Notes under the pieces: model-generated | Databases searched by the model: none | Told to the model about the DNA's origin: nothing | The model's input: only the letters and a program-made list of their open reading frames with translations | From: CAWCAW01 sp963793645 | GTDB taxonomy: Bacteria > Actinomycetota > Acidimicrobiia > Acidimicrobiales > UBA8190 | Direction of reading: 5' to 3' | Assembly: GCA_963793645.1 (NCBI GenBank) | Contig: CAWCAW010000001.1 | Span: 75,230-139,229 of the forward strand | Length of the DNA stretch: 64,000 nucleotides | Shown: positions 1-7,712 of the stretch, piece after piece | How positions within the stretch are numbered: position 1 is the stretch's first letter | Layout of the letters: each line of letters starts with the position of its first letter | Translations under genes and position numbers: made by a program

Positions 1-2
1 CG

Positions 3-596
3 GTCACGGCGTGCATGTGCGGTGCCGTGGCACGCACCAAGGAATCCAAGGCGTCGTCTCCGAAGCTCGATGTGGCGGTGGGAATGGTGCGCGGGGCCGC
101 ACTGGCTGTTGATCCCTCCGACGGCCCCGATCTTCTCGATGTCATCGAAGCGGAGATGCCACTGGGTCCCAGTGCGTGGGGCGGCGTCCTTTTGGATGGG
201 GACGGGCAGGTGATCGGTGTTCTCGACGGCGAGCAAACCGTGGGTGCCGACCGCATGGGCTTGTTCGTCCCCACCCATCTGGCCCTCGGTGTCGCCGACG
301 AGTTGGCCACGGGATCACCGGTCGTGCACGGGTGGTTGGGATTGGTCGGCACCGACGATCCCGGTGACGGCGGCGCGCTCGTCGTCAAGGTCATGGCCAA
401 CGGACCCGCGGCGTCGGCCGGCCTGCTGGCCGGAGACGTGGTGAACGCCATCGACTCCCACCCGGTGGTCTCCCTCGCCGATCTCCAATCCCGCCTCTAC
501 ACCGAAGCCCCGGGAACCGGAGTCGATCTCTCGGTGACCCTGCCGTCAGGGGAAACCACCATGGTGGCCACCTTGGCCGCGTCACCACCGAAATAG
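3..596 (+). CDS. HtrA-like PDZ protein, 5'-truncated, degenerate protease
   Basis: The reading frame is open to the left edge, so this is the C-terminal part of a longer protein; an ATG at 15 lies inside it and need not be the start. Counting from that ATG, residues 40-65 align with the end of a trypsin-like HtrA/DegP protease domain (LLDVIEAEMPLGP then WGGVLLDGDGQVIGV). The usual G-N-S-G-G-P catalytic motif reads S-A-W-G-G-V, so Trp55 sits where the serine nucleophile should be. Residues about 105-190 form a PDZ domain (GWLGLVG start, ASAGLLAGDVV carboxylate-binding core). The protein is probably an envelope-associated, catalytically dead HtrA relative; that role is inferred. It lies 18 bp before another gene with a lost protease motif. 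Confidence 0.75.
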   Translation, partial: VTACMCGAVARTKESKASSPKLDVAVGMVRGAALAVDPSDGPDLLDVIEAEMPLGPSAWGGVLLDGDGQVIGVLDGEQTVGADRMGLFVPTHLALGVADELATGSPVVHGWLGLVGTDDPGDGGALVVKVMANGPAASAGLLAGDVVNAIDSHPVVSLADLQSRLYTEAPGTGVDLSVTLPSGETTMVATLAASPPK

Positions 597-614
597 CGAA
601 GTAGAACAGAGGCC

Positions 615-1817
615 ATGGACCTCCCCGGCTCGGGTGCGGGCGGCAATTTCCTCGAACAGCTCCTCGGTGACCTCCTCCAGCTCATGGGAGGGGCGGGGCC
701 CGGTGCGGGACAGATCGAACTGGCTCGTACCCTGGCCCAAGGCGTCGCCACCGGCGGCCAGCCCGAGGCCAACGTCGACCCCATGGTGCGCATGGCCTTC
801 GAGGAGCTGGTGGGCCTGGCCGAGCTGCATGTCTCGGAGATCACCGGCCTGAGCATCACCGCCGACGGCTCGCACCTCGAGGTCGCTCCCTTGGGACCGG
901 GTGCTTGGGCATGGAACACCTTGGAGGAATGGCGCTATTTGCTCGACGCCATGTCGGTCACGTCGACGACCGAGCCTCCCAACGAGTCGATCACGTCCGA
1001 CGCCCTGGCCGAAACCGACCAGGGGGGACCGGCCGAGCTCATGGCTCGGTGGATGGCGACCATGGGACCGATGCTGGCTGCCATGCAGTTCGGCTCGGCG
1101 GTGGGGCATTTGGCCCGCTCGACGCTCGGCCAGTTCGAGCTCCCCATCCCCCGCTCGTCGCGGCGGCTCCTGGTGGTTCCGGGCAACGTGGCGACGTTCG
1201 CCGAGGATTGGAGTCTGCCGCTCGACCAGGTGCAGCTGTGGGTGTGCTTGCGCGACGTCACCACCCAAGCCGTGCTCAGCCGACCGGCCGTAGGGGCGCG
1301 TTTCGGTGAGCTTTTCGTGGGCGTCGCCGCCGGCATGGCCAACGAGGCCGCCGGCATGGCGCAACACCTCGAGGGCCTCGACCCCACCGACCCCCAGAGC
1401 CTCCAGCGCATTCTCGGTGATCCTGACGCGCTGATGGGCGCCGAACCATCGCCGCAGCGCGTCCGGGCGTCTGCGGAGTTGGGCGCCGCGGTGGATGTCC
1501 TGCTCGGCTACGTCGAGCACGTGTTGGACGATGCGGCGGCGCGCCTTCTCGGTAGTCGCAGCGCGCTGACCGAGGCGTGGCGCCGTCGACAGGTCGATCG
1601 CCCCAGTAGCGAGCGCACCGCCGAGCTCCTCCTCGGGTTGGATCTCGGCCCTGCCCATGTCGAGCGCGGCGCCGCCTTCGTGCGCGGCGTGCTGGATCGC
1701 GCCGGCGAGGACGGCTTGGCCCGGCTATGGACGTCGGGGCGGACCATCCCCACCCCGTCGGAGGTCGAGGCTCCCGGCTTGTGGCTGGAGCGCATCGACC
1801 TGGACGACCAGAGCTAG
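615..1817 (+). CDS. DUF2342-family (zincin-like) protein with lost HExxH motif
   Basis: The 400-residue protein resembles the actinobacterial DUF2342 family of putative zinc-dependent metalloproteases (the family associated by name with F420 genes). Conserved landmarks are the helical stretch AMQFGSAVGHLARSTLGQFELPIP near 157-179 and the LLVVPGN-VATFAEDW region before the active site. In the family the next helix carries an HExxH zinc site; here it reads R213-D-V-T-T217-Q, so both metal histidines and the glutamate are replaced. The fold is probably kept but zinc catalysis is unlikely. The gene follows the HtrA-like PDZ gene by 18 bp, suggesting co-transcription. Its stop overlaps the stop of the convergent gene downstream. 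Family assignment is from pattern recall. Confidence 0.7.
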   Translation: MDLPGSGAGGNFLEQLLGDLLQLMGGAGPGAGQIELARTLAQGVATGGQPEANVDPMVRMAFEELVGLAELHVSEITGLSITADGSHLEVAPLGPGAWAWNTLEEWRYLLDAMSVTSTTEPPNESITSDALAETDQGGPAELMARWMATMGPMLAAMQFGSAVGHLARSTLGQFELPIPRSSRRLLVVPGNVATFAEDWSLPLDQVQLWVCLRDVTTQAVLSRPAVGARFGELFVGVAAGMANEAAGMAQHLEGLDPTDPQSLQRILGDPDALMGAEPSPQRVRASAELGAAVDVLLGYVEHVLDDAAARLLGSRSALTEAWRRRQVDRPSSERTAELLLGLDLGPAHVERGAAFVRGVLDRAGEDGLARLWTSGRTIPTPSEVEAPGLWLERIDLDDQS

Positions 1818-2137
1818 GCCTCGGGAGTCTCGGTCTCCGTGTCGCTCACGGCCGGCGGCGGCTCCTCGACATCGACACCGAGGTCCCAGTCGAGCTCGAG
1901 ACGCTCGCGCTCGGCGTCGCGCGCCACCCGCTCACGGTTCCGCCGGAATTGGGGATCGTGAGGAGGAAGCAAGGTGAGGCGAGCCAGCGTCCGGTCTCGG
2001 AAGGGGTTGATCACCGAGGCGTCGCCGTAGGTGGACTGCACTTCCCAGTGCGGCGCCACCGGCCCCAGGTAGACCACCCGGACGTGGCCCTGCGGCGGCA
2101 ATACCTCTTGCTCTAATTCCTCGATCTCGTCGGGCAC
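1814..2137 (-). CDS. conserved hypothetical protein, 107 aa
   Basis: I do not recognise a characterised family. The N-terminal half (HVRVVYLGPVAPHWEVQ, then INPFRDRT) looks folded and mixed alpha/beta. The middle, around residues 55-85, is a charged helix rich in Arg and Glu after LTLLPPHDPQF. The C-terminal 20 residues are Pro/Glu/Thr-rich and probably disordered. There is no signal peptide or membrane segment. It is convergent with the DUF2342-type gene and the two stop codons share bases. Its coding character is supported by codon bias and by the absence of a competing gene. Confidence 0.6.
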   Translation of the reverse strand: MPDEIEELEQEVLPPQGHVRVVYLGPVAPHWEVQSTYGDASVINPFRDRTLARLTLLPPHDPQFRRNRERVARDAERERLELDWDLGVDVEEPPPAVSDTETETPEA

Positions 2138-2324
2138 TCGGTCTCACTTCCCCGTAGGACAGGGCGGCCAGCCTACGCCACCAGGCTGGACCCATCCGTT
2201 TCACAGAGACGTCACAGGATCGATGTGCACACTGACCTGAGCAGTGGGTAGAGCAACCCTGGCCAGGACCGGAGGCGTTGGGCAGCGGCCAGGGCCGACG
2301 TTGGACACGAAAAACCGCACGCCA

Positions 2325-2358
2325 AGCGGCCGGTTTCGCGACAGGCCGCTGGTAGGGT
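2325..2358 (+). promoter_or_regulatory. putative wbl promoter with inverted repeat
   Basis: In the 242-bp gap before the first wbl gene, AGCGGCC (2325-2331) and GGCCGCT (2344-2350) form a perfect 7-bp inverted repeat with a 12-base spacer. A TAGGGT hexamer, a common actinobacterial -10 form, follows at 2353-2358, about 20 bases before the start codon. No good -35 is visible. The repeat would overlie the -35 region and could be an operator, but this is inference. Nothing else was recognised between 2138 and 2379. Confidence 0.3.
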
Positions 2359-2379
2359 GGCCTTAGCTACGGAGGCACC

Positions 2380-2628
2380 ATGGACACCGACTGGATGGCC
2401 CGGGGGAAGTGCAGGGAGTTAGACCCTGCGGCGTTCTTTCCCAACGACGGCGTCGGGGTGCAGGTAGCCCAGCGGATCTGTGCCGAATGCCCGGTGCGGG
2501 TGCCCTGCCTCGAGTACGCCCTCGCCAATCGGGTGGATCACGGCGTGTGGGGCGGGACTTCCGAGCGTGAGCGGCGACGCATCTTGCGCCAGCGCCGCCT
2601 GACGCGCCTGCACGTCACCGCCAACTGA
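2380..2628 (+). CDS. WhiB-like [4Fe-4S] transcription factor
   Basis: The 82-residue protein is a WhiB-like (Wbl) regulator. Four cysteines, C11, C34, C37 and C43, have the spacing that binds the redox- and NO-sensitive [4Fe-4S] cluster. The G[VI]WGG turn is present at 55-59 (GVWGG), followed by a basic C-terminal tail (SERERRRILRQRR) for DNA contact. GGAGG lies just upstream of the ATG. Wbl proteins usually act by binding region 4 of the primary sigma factor. No AT-hook is seen, so it is not WhiB7; the exact subclass is not assigned. A second wbl gene lies about 0.9 kb downstream on the other strand. Confidence 0.95.
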   Translation: MDTDWMARGKCRELDPAAFFPNDGVGVQVAQRICAECPVRVPCLEYALANRVDHGVWGGTSERERRRILRQRRLTRLHVTAN

Positions 2629-2681
2629 CCGGGGCCGGGCGGGCCGAGGCAGTTCGAGACAATCCGAGCCCATCACCGCCC

Positions 2682-3539
2682 GTGCTCGAGTGCGTCGTCA
2701 ACATCTCCGAAGGACGCGACAGCTCGGTCATCGACGCCGTCGTCGCATCGGCCGGCTCGTGTGTGCTCGACGTCCATAGCGACGCCTGGCATAACCGAAG
2801 TGTGGTGACCCTGGCCGGTGGCGACGTCGAAAGTGCGACGCGCGCCGTTGCCTCTCGTGCGGTAGCCCTCATCGATATCCGGACCCATCACGGCGTGCAT
2901 CCCCGCCTGGGGTCCGTCGATGTGGTGCCGTTCGTTCCCCTCGACGACGCCGGCACGCCGCATGGCGATGACGACCTTGGACCTGCCATCGACGCCGGGC
3001 GGCGCTTCGCCACCTGGGCGGCAGCCGAGCTCGGCCTGCCGTGCTTCTACTACGGGCCGCAGCGATCGCTGCCCGACGTACGGCGTCACGCCTTTGCCAC
3101 CTTCATGCCCGACGTCGGCCCCAGGCGGGCCCACCCGAGCGCGGGGGCGTGTGCGGTAGGGGCTCGCCACGCCCTGATTGCCTACAACGTGTGGCTCGAG
3201 ACCAACGACGTCACCGTGGCGACGTCGTTGTCGGCGGCGTTGCGCGGGCCGAAGGTGCGCACCTTGGGTCTGGCCGTGGAAAACGGCACGCAGGTGTCGT
3301 GCAACCTCATCGACCCGTGGGCGGTCGGCCCCGCCCAGGTCTTCGATACGGTGGTCAACCTGGCAGCCGGCGCCGGGACCAGCGTGAGCCGGGCCGAGCT
3401 CGTGGGTCTCGCCCCTCGGGCCGTGGTGGAGTCGATCCCACCGCGACGTTGGGCCGAACTCGACCTTGACCCGAGCCGCACCATCGAGGCCCGTCTCTCC
3501 GGTAAGGCCGGAGAACGGACCGTTCGATCAGGAGGCTGA
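2682..3539 (+). CDS. ftcD: glutamate formimidoyltransferase
   Basis: The 285-residue protein matches the formiminotransferase half of FTCD. It would move the formimino group between N-formimino-L-glutamate and tetrahydrofolate, a step at the end of histidine breakdown and an entry to one-carbon folates. The N terminus VVNISEGRD and the block HHGVHPRLGSVDVVPFVP with its catalytic His region (about residues 66-83) are typical. The cyclodeaminase domain is absent, as in stand-alone bacterial enzymes. The start is GTG at 2682. No hut genes adjoin it. The 3' end overlaps the convergent wbl gene by 12 bp. Confidence 0.9.
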   Translation: MLECVVNISEGRDSSVIDAVVASAGSCVLDVHSDAWHNRSVVTLAGGDVESATRAVASRAVALIDIRTHHGVHPRLGSVDVVPFVPLDDAGTPHGDDDLGPAIDAGRRFATWAAAELGLPCFYYGPQRSLPDVRRHAFATFMPDVGPRRAHPSAGACAVGARHALIAYNVWLETNDVTVATSLSAALRGPKVRTLGLAVENGTQVSCNLIDPWAVGPAQVFDTVVNLAAGAGTSVSRAELVGLAPRAVVESIPPRRWAELDLDPSRTIEARLSGKAGERTVRSGG

Positions 3540-3815
3540 CGCTCCGGCCGCGGCGCGGCGGCTCATGGCCCGGGCCCGGCGCAACCGACGGCGCTCGCGC
3601 TCGGACAGGCCGCCCCAGATCCCGAACTTCTCACCGTTGGCGAGGGCGTACTCGAGGCAGTCCTCGCGGACCACGCATCCCCGGCACACCTCTTTGGCCT
3701 CGCGTGTCGACGCTCCCCGCTCCGGAAAGAACAGGTCAGGATCGACACCCATGCAGTTCGCTCTCGATTGCCAGTCACGTTCCTGGCGGGCGTACAAAAG
3801 TGAAACAACGTTCAC
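3528..3815 (-). CDS. WhiB-like transcription factor, WhmD/WhiB2 type
   Basis: This Wbl protein has the pattern SRANCMGVDPDLFFPERG, CRGC, CLEYAL and GIWGGLSERERRRLRR, closest by eye to WhmD/WhiB2-type regulators linked to division and septation. All four cluster cysteines are present. The start is taken as GTG at 3815 because AGGGGAGG (3823-3830) sits 7 bases upstream; an in-frame GTG at 3836 would place the ribosome site inside the gene and is less likely. The protein is 95 residues. Several palindromes precede it (3832-3932), so it is probably tightly controlled. Confidence 0.93.
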   Translation of the reverse strand: MNVVSLLYARQERDWQSRANCMGVDPDLFFPERGASTREAKEVCRGCVVREDCLEYALANGEKFGIWGGLSERERRRLRRARAMSRRAAAGASAS

Positions 3816-3831
3816 CGGTCCGCCTCCCCTC

Positions 3832-3932
3832 GCCACTTAGTGGCATCTTTGTAGTTACAGCTTTGTCATCATTGCGTGCTCGTCGCGCCGACGCAAGGGG
3901 AAATTTCCGCAATTGTCACGGTGCGTGACAAT
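3832..3932 (-). promoter_or_regulatory. palindrome-rich leader of the wbl gene
   Basis: Three perfect dyads lie upstream of the minus-strand wbl gene: GCCACT-T-AGTGGC at 3832-3844, directly before its ribosome site; GGAAATTTCC at 3899-3908; and ATTGTCACG-N3-CGTGACAAT at 3912-3932. The last has 9-bp arms and looks like a site for a dimeric repressor or activator. No confident -35/-10 pair was identified. Wbl genes are commonly heavily regulated, so operator function is plausible, but the cognate factors are unknown. Confidence 0.45.
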
Positions 3933-3942
3933 GCGATCAGGA

Positions 3943-3962
3943 AGGGGCGGAGGAGCGCCCCT
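3943..3962 (-). terminator. hairpin downstream of the VWA gene
   Basis: AGGGGCG (3943-3949) and CGCCCCT (3956-3962) form a 7-bp GC stem with a 6-base loop, 81 bases past the stop of the VWA gene on the minus strand. There is no clear T tract, as is common for actinobacterial terminators. It could separate the MoxR-VWA pair from the wbl gene. Confidence 0.35.
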
Positions 3963-4043
3963 GTTGCACGTGTGGCTGATGAGACGGCGCACGCCATGGC
4001 ATCCGGCGCGCCGCCGGGCCCGACGCGACGGTTGGGCCGGTGC

Positions 4044-6074
4044 TCAGGCGCCGCGGCGCGACGACGATCGCGTCGACCGGCGATGCTCGAGGAAGTCGAC
4101 CAGCACGTAATCCCCGAGGGTCTCCGGAGTCGTGAAAAAAGCCCGGCCTCTGTTCAGTTTTGTCATCTGCTCGACAAAACCTTGCAGCGACCGGTTGGCG
4201 TCGAGCATGAAGGTGTTGATGGTGATCCCGGCGCGTGTGCAGCGCACCACTTCGGCCAGCGTGGCGCGCACCGTCTCGGGCACCGGTGGGTAGTTGAAAA
4301 AGACGTCATAGCCGTCGTCGCCGTCGGGAACGAGGTGCGCGGTGGGCTCACCGTCGGTGATCATGATGATCTGTTTTGTTCCGGCTCGATGGGCCAAAAG
4401 GCGCCGGGCCAAGAGCAAGCCGTGCTGCATGTTGGTGCCGTAGACGAAATCCCACGACACCTCCGGCAGGTCCTCGGCCTTGATCTCGCGAGCCACCTCC
4501 GAAAACCCCACCAGCCCGAGGAAGTCGCGCGGGAAGCGGGTCGACATCAACGTGTGCAGCGCGATGGCCACCTTTTTGGCGGCCAGGAAGTTGTCGCGCA
4601 TGGGCATCGACAGCGACAGGTCGACCATGAGGACCGTCGACGAGCGCGTCAGATGTTCGGTACGCGAGATCTCGAAGTCGTCGGGCTGGAGGCGTACCGG
4701 GGTGCCCGTCCCGGCGCGGCGCACGGCGTTGTGGACGGTGCGCTGGATGTCGAGGGTGAAGGGATCGCCGAATTCGTAGGGCTTGGTCTGCCCCTCGGGC
4801 TCGTGTCCCGTTCCCACCACGATGTTGCGGTGGCCCCCCAGCCTGTCTTTGGCCAGCTTGGAGAACAATTCGGACAAGGCCCGCTCGCCGATGCGCCGGA
4901 TGCCCCGGGCGGTGAGCTGGAAACGGCCCTCGCGTTGCTCGATGAGCCCGGCCGCTTCGAGCCCCTTGGCCAGTTGCGACAGGCGGTCGAGCGAGCGGGC
5001 GCCGTCATCACCGAGGTACTTGGCCACCTGGTCGAGATCGACCTCGGCCAGCGCACCGGGGGTCGAGGCCGAGCGCAGGAACTGCTCGAGCTGGTCCATC
5101 TCGCCCAACCGGCGGGCCGCGGCGGCGGCGTCGGCGAGCCCCATGGGGTCTGACCCGCTGAAGCTGTAGCGCTTCCCCCATCCCGCCCCGGGGACGGCCT
5201 TGCGCAGGTTCTCGGCCAGCCGGTCGATCTGCCACCGCAAGTCGAGGTCCTCGAACAGCGAGTCGGCCAGCGCCTGGAGCTGGGCGCGCTGGCCGGGCGA
5301 CAGCGAGTCCAAGGCGGCCTGGACGGCGGCCATCTGGGCGGCGAACTGCTCGAGCAGCTCGTCGAGGGTCTGGGGATGGCCCGGAAAGAAGTCGCCGAAG
5401 TTCTCCATGAACTGCTCGAAGGAAGGGTCGAGAGCCTCGCCCGCCTCACGCTGCTCGATCATGCGGTTGAGAGCGTCGAGCATCTGCCGGGACCGCTCGA
5501 GCTGCTCGGGGTCGGGATTGGTCATGGCGTCAGCCATCTGGTCGAAAAAGCTGCGGGACACCTCCTCGCGCAGGCGCTCGAGGAACTCCTCGAAGTGCTC
5601 ACGCGCCTCGGAGGACGTGAAGTCGTAGTTCTGCAGGCCCCGCACCCGCCCGGCCAGGTCGGGCGGCAGCAGGTCGAGCTCGACACGGCGCTCGGCTACG
5701 ACGTCATCGGTCACTTCCTGGCGCCGCTGGTCGCCCGATGCCCGGGCGTCTTGCGCCAGGGAGTCGAGGCCGGAGCGCTCTTCGCCGACGATCTTTTCGA
5801 GCTCTTCGGCGAGCTCGTGGAAAGCACCCCCCAAATCGCCGCTCTCGAGCTCTTCCTGACGGCGCTGGCGCAAGCGCTCCATCAGCTCACGCAGGCCCTG
5901 GACGCGCTCGCCGTCGGCGGAGCGATACCCCTTGGTGAGCAAGCGCCGCAAGGCCGCGTCGGGATCGCCGTGATAGAGCAGGTCGTCGGCGAGCTCGGCG
6001 AACAAGGCGTCGACCTCGTCGACCATGCCCGCCTGGGTCCCGTCCCAGGCCCGGTAGTCCCAGCGCTTGGGCAC
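4044..6074 (-). CDS. von Willebrand factor A domain protein
   Basis: The 676-residue soluble protein has a long helical N-terminal region (about 1-370) rich in Glu, Arg and Leu, with several probable coiled-coil stretches. A linker follows, then a C-terminal VWA domain. The metal-ion-dependent adhesion site is intact: D485-x-S487-x-S489 (DLSLSM), a threonine near 547 and D574 in ITDGEPT. It starts 4 bases after the MoxR-type ATPase stop, so the two form an operon. Such AAA+/VWA pairs act as chaperone-like or metal-insertion machines (as in Mg-chelatase ChlI/ChlD), but the substrate here is unknown and no chelatase partner is nearby. An Arg/Ser tail ends the protein. Confidence 0.88.
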   Translation of the reverse strand: MPKRWDYRAWDGTQAGMVDEVDALFAELADDLLYHGDPDAALRRLLTKGYRSADGERVQGLRELMERLRQRRQEELESGDLGGAFHELAEELEKIVGEERSGLDSLAQDARASGDQRRQEVTDDVVAERRVELDLLPPDLAGRVRGLQNYDFTSSEAREHFEEFLERLREEVSRSFFDQMADAMTNPDPEQLERSRQMLDALNRMIEQREAGEALDPSFEQFMENFGDFFPGHPQTLDELLEQFAAQMAAVQAALDSLSPGQRAQLQALADSLFEDLDLRWQIDRLAENLRKAVPGAGWGKRYSFSGSDPMGLADAAAAARRLGEMDQLEQFLRSASTPGALAEVDLDQVAKYLGDDGARSLDRLSQLAKGLEAAGLIEQREGRFQLTARGIRRIGERALSELFSKLAKDRLGGHRNIVVGTGHEPEGQTKPYEFGDPFTLDIQRTVHNAVRRAGTGTPVRLQPDDFEISRTEHLTRSSTVLMVDLSLSMPMRDNFLAAKKVAIALHTLMSTRFPRDFLGLVGFSEVAREIKAEDLPEVSWDFVYGTNMQHGLLLARRLLAHRAGTKQIIMITDGEPTAHLVPDGDDGYDVFFNYPPVPETVRATLAEVVRCTRAGITINTFMLDANRSLQGFVEQMTKLNRGRAFFTTPETLGDYVLVDFLEHRRSTRSSSRRGA

Positions 6075-6078
6075 TACC

Positions 6079-7515
6079 TCATCCTCGTCCTCGATACGTG
6101 GCCTTGGAACCCGACGCGTCCTTGTTGAGGCGCTTGGTCAGGTGCAGCCCCTCGAGAATGAACTCGGTCGCGCTGGCCACGGCCCCGGGTGTCTCGCTCC
6201 CGGCCAGCGCCAACACGGGCGCTTCGAGGGACGGGACCTCGGTCAGCACGTCGCGGTAGGCCGACGACGGCAGGTCGTCGCCGGCGTGGACGACGCGGGC
6301 CTCGTCGAAGGCGCCGATGACGGCGCCGAGCGGCTCGGTGGGCACCCGGCGTCGAAACACCGCCAGCACCGCCGCGGAGATGAGCCCGTTGAGGATCTTG
6401 TCCTCGCGGCCCTCCTCCAGCGCCTCGATCTCGATCTTTCCCTGGGTGGAGGTGATGATGGCGGCCAGGTCGCTCACGCGCGGCACGGCGTCGGACTCAC
6501 CGAGGCGCACGGAACGGCGCAAGGCGTTGGCAACCAGGGTCTCGTAGTTCGAGATGCTCAAGCGCACCGATACGCCCGAGCGCTGGTTCACGTGCGGGCT
6601 CTGGCGGGCCAGCTGCGATACCTCGGCCACGACCTCGGCCATGAAGGCCGGCACCTCGACGCGAGGCCCGCCCGGCCCGGCGCTGAGCACCGTCGCCTCC
6701 TGATGGATGATGGCCAGCTCGGTGTCGGTGTCGGTGGGGTAATGGGTGCGGATCTGCGAGCCGAAACGGTCCTTGAGCGGCGTGATGATGCGCCCCCGGT
6801 TGGTGTAGTCCTCGGGGTTGGCCGTGGCCACCAGCACCACATCCAGCGGCAGGCGCACTGTGAAGCCGCGGATCTGCACGTCGCGCTCCTCGAGCACGTT
6901 GAGCAGCCCTACCTGGATGCGCTCGGCCAAGTCGGGAAGCTCGTTGATGGCGAAGATGCCCCGGTTGGCCCGGGGGACGAGCCCGAAGTGCAACGTCAGC
7001 TCGTCGGACAGGTACCGACCCTCGGCCACTTTGATCGGGTCTACCTCGCCGATCAGATCGGCGATGGACGTGTCGGGGGTGGCCAGCTTCTCGGCGAAAC
7101 GCCGCGACCGGTGGACCCAGGCAATGGCGGTGGCGTCGCCGTCGGCGGCCACGGCGTCGCGCCCGTGACGCGACACGGGCTGATACGGATCGTCACCGAT
7201 CTCCGAGCCCGCCACGATGGGCATCCACTCGTCGAGCAAGGCGATGAGCGAGCGCACGATGCGGGTCTTGGCTTGGCCGCGCTCGCCGAGCAGGATGATG
7301 TCGTGCCCGGCCAGCAAGGCGTTTTCGAGCTGGGGCAGGACCGTGTCGTCGAAGCCCAGCACGCCCTCGACGACGGGCACGCCGTCGGCGATGCAGCGCA
7401 AGGTGTTGCGCCTGATCTCCTCGTGGACCGGCACCGACTCCCACCCCGATGCGCGGAGGTCTGCGAGGGCGGCCGGGAGGTGCGGGGGCGGGTCGGGAGG
7501 CAACACGTCGCTCAT
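6079..7515 (-). CDS. MoxR/ChlI-like AAA+ ATPase
   Basis: The 478-residue AAA+ protein resembles the Mg-chelatase I / MoxR clade. Walker A is GERGQAKT at 77-84. A Walker B-like strand reads RGIFAINELPDL, with Asn-Glu in place of Asp-Glu, a form I recall as normal in this subfamily. VATANPEDYTNRGRIITPLKDRFGSQIRTHYP supplies sensor 1 and the region around the arginine finger. It is the first gene of the pair with the VWA protein and probably remodels a client recruited by it. Upstream on the other strand is the sdh operon, leaving 197 bp between the divergent starts. Confidence 0.9.
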   Translation of the reverse strand: MSDVLPPDPPPHLPAALADLRASGWESVPVHEEIRRNTLRCIADGVPVVEGVLGFDDTVLPQLENALLAGHDIILLGERGQAKTRIVRSLIALLDEWMPIVAGSEIGDDPYQPVSRHGRDAVAADGDATAIAWVHRSRRFAEKLATPDTSIADLIGEVDPIKVAEGRYLSDELTLHFGLVPRANRGIFAINELPDLAERIQVGLLNVLEERDVQIRGFTVRLPLDVVLVATANPEDYTNRGRIITPLKDRFGSQIRTHYPTDTDTELAIIHQEATVLSAGPGGPRVEVPAFMAEVVAEVSQLARQSPHVNQRSGVSVRLSISNYETLVANALRRSVRLGESDAVPRVSDLAAIITSTQGKIEIEALEEGREDKILNGLISAAVLAVFRRRVPTEPLGAVIGAFDEARVVHAGDDLPSSAYRDVLTEVPSLEAPVLALAGSETPGAVASATEFILEGLHLTKRLNKDASGSKATYRGRG

Positions 7516-7712
7516 GGCCCGAGCCTATGCCGAGGGGCCGCCGGGCGATCCCGGGGTTGCGCTGCAGGCCCCTGGAGATGGGAGGATGAGGGAGTTGGGG
7601 CCCACGGCCCGCCGGTCTCCTGCACGGAGGCCGCCGCGGTCGGGCACCGACGGTGCGAGTTGTGGGGGTGGGCACGCCGCGCCATGACCTGGACAGGAGG
7701 AGCGAGGAAGGC

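Noticed and set aside
3876..5153. Plus-strand open frame of 425 codons
   Set aside because: It lies opposite the VWA gene and its product is Gly/Arg/His-rich without motifs; long antisense frames are normal in high-GC DNA.
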